Part shown: in pieces, positions 1 through 8,190 of the stretch
How the letters are laid out: the number at the start of each line of letters is the position of its first letter
Position numbering within the stretch: the first letter of the stretch is position 1
Origin: Trichocoleus desertorum ATA4-8-CV12
GTDB taxonomy: Bacteria > Cyanobacteriota > Cyanobacteriia > FACHB-46
Reading direction: 5' to 3'
DNA length: 64,000 bases
Assembly (NCBI GenBank): GCA_019358975.1
Contig: JAHHIL010000002.1
Span: forward strand, 62,001 to 126,000
The notes under the pieces: model-generated
What the model saw: the letters and a program-made list of their open reading frames with translations, nothing else
Told to the model about the DNA's origin: nothing
Database searches by the model: none
Program-made: the position numbers and the translations under genes

Positions 1-2
1 TG

Positions 3-164
3 GTGATGACGCAGAAAGGCGACAAATGGGATTATCAGTTTTTCCCTGACTTGGAGCAAGCCAATGCCTATCTGGATCAGCAACCAAACAAGACTGGTAT
101 GATGGTGCGACCTTCCAACTTAGAAGACATTTTTGTTGAACTGACAGGACGTAATCTGGATTGA
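3..164 (+). CDS. ABC transporter ATP-binding protein, C-terminal end (partial)
   Basis: Only the last 53 codons are inside the window; the reading frame enters from the left edge and stops with TGA at 162-164. The tail reads NLEDIFVELTGRNLD, the C-terminal signature of DrrA/CcmA-type ATPases of two-component ABC exporters. Walker and signature motifs lie upstream of the window, so the substrate cannot be judged. The stop codon overlaps the TTG start of scpB (TTGA), which suggests translational coupling. Confidence 0.75.
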   Translation: MMTQKGDKWDYQFFPDLEQANAYLDQQPNKTGMMVRPSNLEDIFVELTGRNLD

Positions 165-706
165 GCGATCAACCAACGCTTTGGGAAGAACCGCCAAAAC
201 AGACGGGACTCGCCAGCACCATCGAAGCGATTCTTTACTTAAAAGCCCAACCGCTGGCGCTCAGTGAGATTGCCAAATATGCAGGCTGCGATCGCGCCAC
301 GGCAGAAGAAGGCTTGATCGAGCTTATGAACGACTATGCCCACCGCGACAGTGCCTTAGAAGTAGTAGAAACCCCAGAGGGCTACAGCTTGCAACTGCGA
401 CCTGCCTTTCATAAGTTAGTCCAAACCTTGATTCCGGTGGATTTGGGGGTGGGGGCTTTACGAACTTTAGCGGCGATCGCCTTGCGCGGCCCGATCGCCC
501 AAGCAGATTTGGTCAACTTGCGGGGGTCCGGTGCCTATCAGCATGTTCCGGAACTAGTCGAGCAAGGTTTTGTGCGGAAACGGCGACAATCGGATGGTCG
601 ATCCTATTGGTTACAAGTGACTGAAAAGTTCCACCAGTACTTCCAGGTAGACAAACTGCCGATCGCTCTAGAGCCGCAAAACTCAGAGTCTGCTGACGAG
701 CCGTAA
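161..706 (+). CDS. scpB: Segregation and condensation protein B (ScpB)
   Basis: A 181-residue protein with the two winged-helix layout of ScpB, the kleisin-associated subunit of the SMC-ScpA-ScpB condensin that compacts and segregates the chromosome. The N-terminal winged helix (about 18-90) contains LASTIEAILYLKAQPL and a helix-turn-helix-like ALSEIAKYAG. The second (about 95-165) contains LAAIALRGPIAQADL and VPELVEQGFVRKRRQ. Length is close to the family's usual 170-200. The start is TTG at 161, overlapping the stop of the ABC ATPase gene; no better start is seen downstream. ScpA and SMC are not in the window. Confidence 0.85.
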   Translation: MSDQPTLWEEPPKQTGLASTIEAILYLKAQPLALSEIAKYAGCDRATAEEGLIELMNDYAHRDSALEVVETPEGYSLQLRPAFHKLVQTLIPVDLGVGALRTLAAIALRGPIAQADLVNLRGSGAYQHVPELVEQGFVRKRRQSDGRSYWLQVTEKFHQYFQVDKLPIALEPQNSESADEP

Positions 707-761
707 ATTTTGTCTTTCACAGAAGCCCACTGATTACCCGTCCCTCAAGGTTCGGAATTTT

Positions 762-789
762 CACCCTTTTAAGACTAGTCTTAGGGGTG
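762..789. promoter_or_regulatory. Palindrome in the scpB-DUF760 spacer
   Basis: A perfect 14-bp palindrome (TAAGACTAGTCTTA, 770-783) is flanked by CACCC at 762-766 and GGGTG at 785-789, so the inverted symmetry extends outward with a small bulge. It lies about 55 bp before the DUF760 start. No run of T follows, which argues against a simple terminator of scpB and leaves an operator or a processing hairpin as options. A weak -10-like CACAAT follows around 800. Confidence 0.35.
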
Positions 790-841
790 GGTGGAAGTGC
801 CACAATAGTACAAATAAGCAAGCAAACCCTTTAGCGTCCTT

Positions 842-1198
842 ATGGTCTTTAACCCTGAAAGTGCTAAGTTCCTTGGCTCTGACCCCGAAAATGCTCAAGC
901 TAATCCGTTGCTGAAATATCTGCAACATCAGTCGCCTGAGGTGCTAGCGCGGGTTGCCAAGTCAGTCACGCCTGAGGTGAAACAAATTATTTCCCACAAC
1001 GTTCAGGGTTTGGTGGGAATGTTACCCAGTGAAGGCTTTAACGTTCAAATTACGACCGATCGTGACAATCTAGCGGGTCTGCTCGCCTCTGCCATGATGA
1101 CGGGCTATTTCCTGCGTCAAATGGAGCAACGTATGGAACTAGAAGGTGTTTTGGCGGGTTCGATGTCACTGTACGAAGATCCAAGCACCAACCCATAA
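842..1198 (+). CDS. DUF760 domain-containing protein
   Basis: A 118-residue soluble protein that I recognise as the DUF760 family, found in cyanobacteria and plant plastids. The family body covers roughly residues 20-105 (PLLKYLQHQSPEVLARVAKS, then GLVGMLPSEGFNV and LAGLLASAMMTGYFLRQMEQR). No catalytic motif, signal peptide or membrane segment is visible, and the biochemical role of the family is unknown to me. The ATG start at 842 lacks an obvious Shine-Dalgarno sequence. It is monocistronic, behind a palindrome-containing spacer, and converges on the protease gene across a hairpin-forming repeat. Confidence 0.8.
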   Translation: MVFNPESAKFLGSDPENAQANPLLKYLQHQSPEVLARVAKSVTPEVKQIISHNVQGLVGMLPSEGFNVQITTDRDNLAGLLASAMMTGYFLRQMEQRMELEGVLAGSMSLYEDPSTNP

Positions 1199-1250
1199 CC
1201 TAGAAGCTTTCTAATCTCTAAAAAGAATTTTTCAGGATCGCGAAGATTGA

Positions 1251-1292
1251 CCTAACCCCTAGCCCCTTCCCTGCCAGGGAAGGGGAATAAGA
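1251..1292. repeat. Dispersed hairpin repeat, copy 1
   Basis: CCTAACCCCTAG is followed by a perfect 10-bp inverted repeat, CCCCTTCCCT (1263-1272) and AGGGAAGGGG (1276-1285), with a 3-base loop. Near-identical copies occur at 7218-7259 and 30537-30577, with a variant at 56272-56328. Here it sits between two convergent genes and could act as a two-way transcription barrier. Confidence 0.75.
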
Positions 1293-1299
1293 TAGCAGA

Positions 1300-2508
1300 T
1301 TAGCCCATTTCTTCGCTGGGAAAAGCGCTGGGCTGAACTCGCAGGCGTTGAGCTTTGCCGTTGCGGTTAATTTCTAAATTGAGCTGTGCTCCTACAACAC
1401 TCGCCTCAACCATCTCTTGCACTTCAGAAGCGGTTCTAACGGGCTTATTATTGATTTTTTGAATCACATCTCCCTGCTGCAAACCTGCCTTGTCAGCGGG
1501 TGAGCCGTCTAAAACTTTGACAATCAAGACGCCTTGATCTTGCGTCACCTTAATGCCTAACTCGCGATCGCGATTGATTTCCTCTTTAATCTCGCCTGTT
1601 AGGTCAACCATTTGGATGCCCAGGTACGGATGCTCGGCGCGACCACTCCGAAACAGTTGCTCGGCAATGCGCTCAGCCGTCTCAATCGGAATGGCAAAGC
1701 CTAGCCCTTGAGCATCAGCCCGAATGGCTGTGTTGATGCCAATGACTTCTCCTTGCTCATTCAGCAAAGGCCCACCAGAGTTGCCCGGATTAATCGCCGC
1801 ATCAGTTTGGATAAATTGCACCCGCTTGTTGGGGACTCCCACTTGAGAACTAGAGCGGCCAATGGCGCTGATGATGCCAGCGGTGACGGTGTTATCTAGA
1901 CCTAAAGGATTGCCGATCGCGATCGCCCATTGTCCTGGCACTAATGATTGAGACTTGCCTAACTTAACGATAGGCAAGCTAGAAGCACTAATTTTGACCA
2001 CCGCTACATCTGTCACCGGATCGGTTCCAACCACTTTGCCGTCAAAGCTTCGACCATCCTTCAGCGTCACTTTAACGGTATCCGCGTTAGCGACAACATG
2101 AGCATTTGTCATCAGTCGGCCATCAGCACTGAGAATAAATCCAGAACCCGTACCTCGCTCCATTCGCTCCTCTGGGAGGGGAGCACCATTGCCAAAAAAG
2201 CGTTTGAACATGGGGTTCCTAAACGCCTCCGGCACATTATCCGCCACGGTCCGCGCCGAATCAATCCGCACTACCGCAGGCCCGACTCTTTCGACGGCGG
2301 CAGCAATAAAGTTAGAGCTCGTGTTAGGGATGGGCAGGTTGGTGGAGCGAGTTTCTGGCTCCTGCACAGGTTGCTGCAAAAAAGGCACTAGTCTGCTGGT
2401 TGCAGAGGTTCGATCAACGTTGAGGTAGCGGGTACCCCACGCTCCTGCACCACCACCAATGGCTAATAAAGCTAGGTAAATCGTTAGTTGTTTGAACGAC
2501 AAACTCAT
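1300..2508 (-). CDS. HtrA/Deg-family serine protease with one PDZ domain (HhoA/HhoB/HtrA type)
   Basis: A 402-residue trypsin-like protease for protein quality control in the periplasm or lumen. Residues 7-25 form an uncleaved signal anchor or signal peptide, followed by a Pro/Thr-rich linker. The catalytic triad is His137 (TNAHVV), Asp167 (VTDVAVV) and Ser244 (GNSGGPLL), all intact. One PDZ domain covers about 300-395 (YLGIQMV to GDVIQKINNKPV). Length and single PDZ match the cyanobacterial HhoA/HhoB/HtrA trio; which member it is cannot be decided from sequence alone. The gene is transcribed alone, divergently from the M23 peptidase gene. Confidence 0.92.
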   Translation of the reverse strand: MSLSFKQLTIYLALLAIGGGAGAWGTRYLNVDRTSATSRLVPFLQQPVQEPETRSTNLPIPNTSSNFIAAAVERVGPAVVRIDSARTVADNVPEAFRNPMFKRFFGNGAPLPEERMERGTGSGFILSADGRLMTNAHVVANADTVKVTLKDGRSFDGKVVGTDPVTDVAVVKISASSLPIVKLGKSQSLVPGQWAIAIGNPLGLDNTVTAGIISAIGRSSSQVGVPNKRVQFIQTDAAINPGNSGGPLLNEQGEVIGINTAIRADAQGLGFAIPIETAERIAEQLFRSGRAEHPYLGIQMVDLTGEIKEEINRDRELGIKVTQDQGVLIVKVLDGSPADKAGLQQGDVIQKINNKPVRTASEVQEMVEASVVGAQLNLEINRNGKAQRLRVQPSAFPSEEMG

Positions 2509-2619
2509 AGTCTCAACACTGATTGGCAGTGACGCAGGAAAACATACCTCTACTGTAATCGATGGGGCTTCTAAGCAGGAGAGTCAGCTAGAGCTAGGCG
2601 ATTGCTGTGGATTGCGATT

Positions 2620-2765
2620 CAATGAAGTTAGGAACTAGGAGCCAGAAGACAGGAGTCAGGAGCTAGGGGTATAGAAGACAGAATGCATAGATCTAAACCC
2701 TTGACTTACAATTTCTACTTTCTGGCTTCTGTCTCTCGACTTCCGTCTCTCGACTTCTGTCTCCT
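2620..2765. repeat. Purine-rich then pyrimidine-rich short repeats, with three 14-bp tandem units
   Basis: The spacer contains purine-rich words (AGGAGTCAGGAG and similar, about 2625-2670), then a pyrimidine-rich stretch with three adjacent 14-bp units at 2723-2736, 2737-2750 and 2751-2764 (consensus CGACTTCTGTCTCT). The last unit ends 7 bp before the first possible start codon of the downstream peptidase, so the leader has no classical ribosome-binding site. Similar words recur at 13410-13437 and 41700-41750. Confidence 0.6.
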
Positions 2766-2771
2766 CAAGAT

Positions 2772-3707
2772 GTGATGCTCATGAGTTTTTCTCGCTGGTT
2801 TTCTCTGCCAACTCTGTTCTGGCTCACTTTGTTTTCGCTTAGCAGTGGTGCTGTAACGCCGGAAGTGAGGTCGCAGGTGCTGCCAGGGGCGATCGCTCAA
2901 ACCTCCAATCTATGTCCAAAGCCTGCCTTAGAGCGTTTGACTCGCCACACGATCAAGTCCGGTGAAACGCTAGAGAGTATTGGTCAGAAGTACAATGTGA
3001 TTCCTGCCACCTTAATGGGGTTTAATCCTAGCCTCAGAAGCGGCAAGGTTACCTCTGGTGCAGAAATTGTGGTTCCGCCTTACAACGGGGTGCAGGTGAG
3101 CGTTCCAGCGGGGCAAACTTGGCGAGATGTCGCAGCTACCTACAAAGTACGGGCTGATGTATTGTTTGAAATCAATGGTTGCGCAGCTAAGCCCACCACT
3201 GTTTTTGTCCCCGGTGTGAATTGGTCTCCAGTCGGCTCCGCTCCGCCTAGTATTAGTCCCAAAGATCGCGATAACTACGGCTTAACAGGCTACCCTCTGC
3301 CCACCACTGCGACAGTGTTGCTCGGCTACGGTTGGCGGTTACAACCCGCGATCGCTCAAGTAGCCTTTCACAGTGGCATTGACCTAGCTGCTCCCCTAGG
3401 CACCAATGCGCTAGCCGCTGGAGATGGGGTCGTGGCTTTTGCAGATCAGCAAGGCAGCTATGGCAATTTAGTCGTGATTAACCATGCGGGTGGACGCCAA
3501 AGTCGGTACGCCCAGTTAGGCAGCATCAAAGTTAAGGCGGGCCAAACCCTAAAAAAAGGCACTGTGGTAGGTACGATTGGTAGGACTGGAACGCCTAGCT
3601 CAACAGCGGCTCACTTGCATTTCGAGGTACGCTACACCTCCAATTTGGGTTGGGTTGCCGAAGATCCAGAGCCTTATATTCAAGGCATGAAGGTGGCAAA
3701 ACAATGA
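2772..3707 (+). CDS. LysM and M23 (LytM-type) peptidoglycan peptidase
   Basis: A 311-residue secreted cell-wall hydrolase or hydrolase activator. A hydrophobic signal segment (about 5-25) is followed by a LysM module (about 57-105, HTIKSGETLESIGQKYNV to VVPPYNG) and a weaker second LysM-like stretch (VPAGQTWRDVAATYKV). The C-terminal M23 domain (about 175-300) keeps HSGIDLAAP and the HLHFEVR metal-binding motifs, so a catalytic Zn site looks complete. Starts at GTG 2772, ATG 2775 or ATG 2781 are all in frame; ATG 2781 gives the most typical signal peptide. The leader is built from short repeats. Confidence 0.88.
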   Translation: MMLMSFSRWFSLPTLFWLTLFSLSSGAVTPEVRSQVLPGAIAQTSNLCPKPALERLTRHTIKSGETLESIGQKYNVIPATLMGFNPSLRSGKVTSGAEIVVPPYNGVQVSVPAGQTWRDVAATYKVRADVLFEINGCAAKPTTVFVPGVNWSPVGSAPPSISPKDRDNYGLTGYPLPTTATVLLGYGWRLQPAIAQVAFHSGIDLAAPLGTNALAAGDGVVAFADQQGSYGNLVVINHAGGRQSRYAQLGSIKVKAGQTLKKGTVVGTIGRTGTPSSTAAHLHFEVRYTSNLGWVAEDPEPYIQGMKVAKQ

Positions 3708-3752
3708 TTCAATAAAAGACTATGAATAGATATTTATAAATAAATATTAAAA

Positions 3753-4619
3753 ATGAGCCACCCAACGCCCGAACAACTCCAAATCTTTTTAGATGTTGCC
3801 ACGGAAGCAGTGCTGGCCGCAGGAGTCATCTTGCAAGACTACTGGGGCCATCTAGAGGCGATTGAAGAGAAAGGCCGTCCCGGAGATTTAGTCACAGAAG
3901 CAGACAAGGCGGCAGAAGCGGCAATTTTACAGGTGCTACGCCGCCACGTTCCCGACCATCCCATTTTGGCTGAAGAATCGGGTCAGCTCAACAACAAGGC
4001 CAGTGAGTATTTGTGGGCGATCGATCCTCTAGATGGCACCACGAATTATGCTCATCAATATCCCGTGGCCGCCGTTTCAGTCGGGCTGTTGATTGAGGGA
4101 GTCCCTCACGTCGGCGCTATTTTTGATCCCTTTCGCCAAGAACTGTTTCGAGCCGCTACGGGTCTAGGGGCAACTCGCGATCGCCGTCCGATTCAAGTCT
4201 CAAAAACGGCTGAACTCGGTAAGAGCATCTTAGTGAGTGGTTTTGCCTACGATCGCCGCGAAACCTCAGACAATAACTATGCCGAATTTTGCCATCTGAC
4301 TCACCTGACCCAAGGGGTTCGTCGTAGTGGCTCTGCTGCCCTAGATCTAGCTTATGTGGCCTGTGGTCGTTTCGATGGCTATTGGGAGCGGGGGCTATCT
4401 CCTTGGGATATGGCAGCGGGCATCGTGTTAGTCCGGGAAGCGGGTGGGCAGGTTACAGCTTACGACCAAAGCCCTTTAGTCATTCCTTCCGGTCGCATTT
4501 TAGCCACTAATCAGCAAATTCATAACGCTTTGAGCCGCGAACTGTTACAGGTGAGCGCTGCATCAGCCGCAAGAAATGATAACAATGTATTAAGTCAGGA
4601 TGCTGGCCACCACTACTAA
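3753..4619 (+). CDS. Inositol monophosphatase family protein (SuhB-like)
   Basis: A 288-residue Mg2+-dependent phosphatase of the IMPase/FBPase superfamily. All metal and substrate motifs are visible: VTEADKAAE, the acidic pair in ILAEESG, WAIDPLDGTTNYAH and SPWDMAAG. Members hydrolyse inositol 1-phosphate or related sugar or nucleotide phosphates such as histidinol phosphate or PAP; the motifs do not separate these. Its position two genes upstream of hisZ makes a histidinol-phosphatase role worth considering, but this is inference. ATG 3753 follows an AT-rich leader. The C-terminal 25 residues are extra and polar. Confidence 0.85.
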   Translation: MSHPTPEQLQIFLDVATEAVLAAGVILQDYWGHLEAIEEKGRPGDLVTEADKAAEAAILQVLRRHVPDHPILAEESGQLNNKASEYLWAIDPLDGTTNYAHQYPVAAVSVGLLIEGVPHVGAIFDPFRQELFRAATGLGATRDRRPIQVSKTAELGKSILVSGFAYDRRETSDNNYAEFCHLTHLTQGVRRSGSAALDLAYVACGRFDGYWERGLSPWDMAAGIVLVREAGGQVTAYDQSPLVIPSGRILATNQQIHNALSRELLQVSAASAARNDNNVLSQDAGHHY

Positions 4620-4687
4620 GGCATGCATCCCCTGTGCGCAAAGTAAACTAGAAAGAATTTAGTAGTAGGAAAGTGAGACCACAAAAC

Positions 4688-5635
4688 ATGTCTTTTCAAC
4701 TTGACCGAGGGCTATTTAAGCTGGATTTCACTGACCACTACGCTATCCTAGGAGTTCCAATCAATTCGGACGCCAAGGAGATTCGAAAACGCTATCTCAA
4801 AATCGCGCGTAGTCTGCACCCAGATAGTTTTTCATCTGATTCTGAAGAACACAAACAGCAAGCGACCGAATGGTTGTCAAAGCTCGTCAATCCAGCCTAT
4901 GAGAAGTTGTCGCAAGACAGAGAACGAGCTGAGTACGAGGTGCTAGTGCGGCTAAAAGGCCAACAGGCTGTTAAAGAGAAGGATTCTGTTCAGATCTTGA
5001 GTGAAGTAGCGAACCAACTCTCTAAAGCCAGTGATGTCGATCATGCTTATAAAACTACACTGCATGAATTGGCGACTAAACAATATCAATCTCCAGATCA
5101 AATGCTGGAGCTGACGGGTCAAATTAGTGAACTGAATTTTGTGTATCTACTTCGTAAAGGTGGAGCAGGGATTCCGTCTTCGCAATCTAAAAATCCAGTG
5201 GGGGGAGGTGCTACCACTTCTGATCAAGCAGGCAAGCCCCCTACCCCAGCGGCTCCTGCGACTCCGCAACCCAAACTGACTGCTGTAGAACAATATTGCC
5301 GTCGGGCCGAAGAATTGATTCTTAGAAATGCTTTTGCTCAAGCTATTTTAGAACTCCGGGATGGTTTGAAATTAGAACCAAATAACAGCCGCTGTCATGG
5401 TTTATTGGGCATGGTGTATTTGAAGCAAAACCAAGCCAAAATGGCTAAGATTCATATTGAGCGGGCACTACAGCTAAATCCGAAAGATGAAGTAGCTTTG
5501 GAAGCGAAGCAAAAATTAGATAAGCTGTCTGCGGGGACTGACAGTAAGGGCAAAACAGCCAAGGCTGCTCAGTCGGAGAAGCCCCGTGATTCAGGTGGGG
5601 GTTTGTTTGGTTTGTTTGGTGGAAAGAAAAAATAA
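4688..5635 (+). CDS. J-domain protein with C-terminal TPR repeats
   Basis: The J domain is at about 13-80 (DHYAILGVPINSDAKEIRKR, then HPD), the region that stimulates Hsp70 ATPase. A middle Pro/Ala-rich linker (about 165-195) leads to a TPR pair (about 200-275, AEELILRNAFAQAILELRDGL and LLGMVYLKQNQAKMAKIHIERAL). The tail is Gly/Lys-rich (GGGLFGLFGGKKK). I chose ATG 4688 because the upstream in-frame GTG 4673 has no spacing from the AGGAAAG purine run, while 4688 starts MSFQLDRGLF just before the J domain. Its stop overlaps the hisZ start by one base, so the two are probably co-expressed. The client protein is unknown. Confidence 0.85.
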   Translation: MSFQLDRGLFKLDFTDHYAILGVPINSDAKEIRKRYLKIARSLHPDSFSSDSEEHKQQATEWLSKLVNPAYEKLSQDRERAEYEVLVRLKGQQAVKEKDSVQILSEVANQLSKASDVDHAYKTTLHELATKQYQSPDQMLELTGQISELNFVYLLRKGGAGIPSSQSKNPVGGGATTSDQAGKPPTPAAPATPQPKLTAVEQYCRRAEELILRNAFAQAILELRDGLKLEPNNSRCHGLLGMVYLKQNQAKMAKIHIERALQLNPKDEVALEAKQKLDKLSAGTDSKGKTAKAAQSEKPRDSGGGLFGLFGGKKK

Positions 5636-6864
5636 TGGTTTATCAACCACCTGCTGGAGCTAGGGACCTCCTGCCACTGGATGTGGCTCAAAAGCGCTGG
5701 ATTGAGAAGCACCTACAGCAGGTGTTTCATCGCTGGGGCTATCACCGCATCATTACTTCAACCTTAGAGCGGCTAGATACCCTGATGGCGGGGGGGGCGG
5801 TGCAGCGCTCTACGGTGATCCAAGTCCAAGATGCCGAAAATGAAGTGTTGGGACTGCGTCCGGAGCTGACTGCTTCGATCGCACGGGCAGCGGTAACTCG
5901 GATGGCAGGTGCCACGTATCCCCAGCGGCTTTATTACAACGCCAATGTCTTCCGGCGAGCGGCCCAAGCCAATCACAACCGTCAGCAGGAGTTTTACCAG
6001 GCGGGCGTGGAGTTGTTGGGCGGTGGTGGCCTTGTAGCGGATGCAGAGATTTTGCTTTTGCTAGCTGAGTGCCTAAAAACTCTCGGTATCGCTCAGTGGC
6101 ACTTGGTACTAGGGGAAGCAGGACTGACGCGATCGCTCCTGTCGCCTTTTCCCAGCCACTTGCAAGACACAGTGCGACAGGCGATCGCTCATTTAGACCG
6201 CATTGCTCTAGAAACTTTGCCCCTCTCGCTAGAATTGCGGGAACGAGCGCTTTTCTTAGTGGATCTGCGGGGTCGCCCTACTGATGTGCTGCAAAAGGTG
6301 TCGAGTTTAGATCTGGATGCGACTCAACGGCAAGCGGTGAATAACCTCAAGTCTTTGGTAGAGCTACTCAGCGATAGTTTTGCTGAACAGCCAGAGCAAT
6401 CTCCGCTGATTCTCGACCTTAGCTTAATCCAAACTTTTGACTACTACACAGGCATTGTGTTTGAAGTGGTGAGTGAGGCGGAAGCGGGACAGCGCGTTCT
6501 GGGTCAAGGGGGGCGCTATGATCAGTTGTTGGGTCTTTATCATCCTCAGGGAGAAAGTTATCCGGGGATTGGCTTCTCGCTCAATATTGAGGATTTGCAT
6601 CAAGTCCTGTTGCCGACTGATCAGTTGCCTCAAGAAACGCCTCACAGTGATTGGTTGGTAGTGCCAGAGAGCGCTCAAGCTTATACGGCGGCGTTTGCCT
6701 ATGCCCAAAAGTTGCGGGAATCGGCTGAGTTGGTGCGAGTAGAGGTAGACTTGGGCGATCGCGAAACTTCGGAGGCGGTGCGGGAATATGCTCGCGATCG
6801 CCGAATTGCTCAGTTGGTGTGGATCAAGGCGGATGGTTCTGCGGAAGTAGAATCTCTCACCTAG
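5635..6864 (+). CDS. hisZ: ATP phosphoribosyltransferase regulatory subunit HisZ
   Basis: A 409-residue paralogue of histidyl-tRNA synthetase that lacks aminoacylation and pairs with short-form HisG in the first step of histidine synthesis. The class II synthetase core is recognisable: motif 1 region PAGARDLLPLDVAQKRWIE, motif 2 region LRPELTASIARAA to QRLYYNANVFRR, and GGRYDQLLGLY plus PGIGFSLNIE near the C-terminal part. The usual HisRS anticodon-binding domain is shortened or diverged, as expected for HisZ. The start is ATG 5635 with a one-base overlap (TAATG) with the J-domain gene. HisG is not in the window. Confidence 0.9.
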   Translation: MVYQPPAGARDLLPLDVAQKRWIEKHLQQVFHRWGYHRIITSTLERLDTLMAGGAVQRSTVIQVQDAENEVLGLRPELTASIARAAVTRMAGATYPQRLYYNANVFRRAAQANHNRQQEFYQAGVELLGGGGLVADAEILLLLAECLKTLGIAQWHLVLGEAGLTRSLLSPFPSHLQDTVRQAIAHLDRIALETLPLSLELRERALFLVDLRGRPTDVLQKVSSLDLDATQRQAVNNLKSLVELLSDSFAEQPEQSPLILDLSLIQTFDYYTGIVFEVVSEAEAGQRVLGQGGRYDQLLGLYHPQGESYPGIGFSLNIEDLHQVLLPTDQLPQETPHSDWLVVPESAQAYTAAFAYAQKLRESAELVRVEVDLGDRETSEAVREYARDRRIAQLVWIKADGSAEVESLT

Positions 6865-6949
6865 CCTTCCCCTGAAGATTTAGGTTAATCCTGATAGCTT
6901 AGAAGAAGCAGTCAGATTGATTTGTTTTGCGTTTCTGAGAGAGAACACT

Positions 6950-7174
6950 GTGCCACATACGATTGTTACGAATACTTGTGAAGGCGTTGCCGATTGTGTA
7001 GATGCTTGCCCGGTGGCCTGTATTCACGAAGGTCCTGGTAAGAATACGAAAGGTACTGATTGGTATTGGATTGATTTCACGACCTGCATTGATTGTGGGA
7101 TTTGTTTGCAGGTTTGTCCGGTGGAGGGGGCGATCGTGCCGGAGGAGCGGCCTGATTTGCAAAAGACTCCTTAA
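6950..7174 (+). CDS. Two-cluster 4Fe-4S (or 7Fe-type) ferredoxin
   Basis: A 74-residue soluble electron carrier with eight cysteines: 10, 16, 20 and 24 (CEGVADCVDACPVACIHEG), then 46, 49, 52 and 56 (CIDCGICLQVCPVEGAI). The second set is a canonical CxxCxxCxxxCP; the first has the spacing of 7Fe or Alvin-type 8Fe ferredoxins. I chose GTG 6950 (MPHTIVT) over the longer frame beginning at 6917, since family members begin with this segment and a GAGAGAG stretch precedes it. The redox partner is unknown. The gene is monocistronic, followed by hairpin repeats. Confidence 0.88.
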   Translation: MPHTIVTNTCEGVADCVDACPVACIHEGPGKNTKGTDWYWIDFTTCIDCGICLQVCPVEGAIVPEERPDLQKTP

Positions 7175-7183
7175 GACTGGAAA

Positions 7184-7308
7184 CCTAACCCCCAACCCCT
7201 TCCCTACTAGTTAATGACCTAACCCCCAACCCCTTCCCTGATAGGGAAGGGGAGCAAGACAACTTCAAAGCCCCTCGCCTCCTAGGAGAGGGGTTTGGGG
7301 AGAGGTCA
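7184..7308. repeat. Dispersed hairpin repeats, partial copy, copy 2 and a second family
   Basis: A truncated copy (CCTAACCCCCAACCCCTTCC from 7184) is followed by a full copy at 7218-7259 with the perfect stem CCCCTTCCCT (7230-7239) and AGGGAAGGGG (7243-7252). A different palindromic element follows at 7271-7308, centred on CTCCTAGGAG. The tandem placement of a broken and a whole copy suggests repeated insertion or duplication at this site. Confidence 0.7.
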
Positions 7309-7376
7309 ACTCCAGAACTTGGAAGTTATTTACTCCACGCCGCTAAACACTAACTGCCAATCGCTAATCCCCCACT

Positions 7377-8108
7377 ATGACTCATTCTGCTCCCTTGCTT
7401 GAAGTTGAAGATGTCTATGCAGGTTATGTGCAGGACTTGAATATTCTGCAAGGCATCAATATGAAGGTGTATCCGGGGGAGTTAGTGGCGGTGATTGGCC
7501 CAAATGGGGCGGGTAAGTCAACGCTGGCGAAGACGGTTTTTGGGTTGTTGACACCGAATCGCGGCAAGATTACGTTTAACGGGGATAACCTTGCGGGTTT
7601 GAAGTCGAACCAGATTGTGCAGCGAGGCATGTGCTATGTGCCGCAAATCTCTAATGTGTTTCGATCGCTGAGTGTGGATGAAAACCTGGAAATGGGGGCT
7701 TTTATTCGCAATGAGCCATTAGAGTCAACCAAGGATCGTATCTACACGATGTTTCCTGATCTGGCGGGTCGGCGGCGACAGCGGGCGGGCACTTTGTCGG
7801 GTGGGCAACGACAAATGCTGGCGATGGGACGAGCGTTGATGCTGCAACCGAAGCTGATGTTGCTGGATGAGCCTTCGGCAGCGTTATCACCGATTTTGGT
7901 GAACAATGTGCTGGAACAAATTAAACAAATCAATCAAAACGGTACGGCAATCGTATTAGTAGAGCAAAATGCTCGTAAAGCGCTGGAAATGGCCGATCGC
8001 GGTTATGTACTAGAGGCAGGACGCGATCGCTTTGAAGGCCCAGGGCGTGACTTACTTTATGATCCCAAGGTGGGTGAGCTGTATTTAGGGGCAGGCAAAG
8101 CGCATTAA
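7377..8108 (+). CDS. Branched-chain/neutral amino acid ABC transporter ATP-binding protein (LivF/NatE type)
   Basis: A 243-residue ATPase. Walker A is GPNGAGKST (about 40-48), the signature is LSGGQRQML (about 140), Walker B is LMLLDEPSAALSP, and the H-loop is replaced by EQNARKALE, as is typical of LivF. LivF proteins energise import of branched-chain or neutral amino acids or amides; the cyanobacterial system is Nat. The permeases, LivG partner and binding protein are not nearby, which is usual for scattered cyanobacterial transporter genes. The start is ATG 7377 (MTHSAPLLEVEDVYAGY). The exact substrate is not decided by the sequence. Confidence 0.88.
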   Translation: MTHSAPLLEVEDVYAGYVQDLNILQGINMKVYPGELVAVIGPNGAGKSTLAKTVFGLLTPNRGKITFNGDNLAGLKSNQIVQRGMCYVPQISNVFRSLSVDENLEMGAFIRNEPLESTKDRIYTMFPDLAGRRRQRAGTLSGGQRQMLAMGRALMLQPKLMLLDEPSAALSPILVNNVLEQIKQINQNGTAIVLVEQNARKALEMADRGYVLEAGRDRFEGPGRDLLYDPKVGELYLGAGKAH

Positions 8109-8190
8109 ATCTCACTTCATTACTCAGGTGGGGTTGATTCTGACGTAGAATAGATAATCTAGCTCAGCAAAAATTTTTGACGATCCGTTC

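Noticed and set aside
5773-5976. Antisense frames inside hisZ and similar frames in other genes
   Set aside because: They are shadows of strongly coding genes on the other strand, with no domain content.
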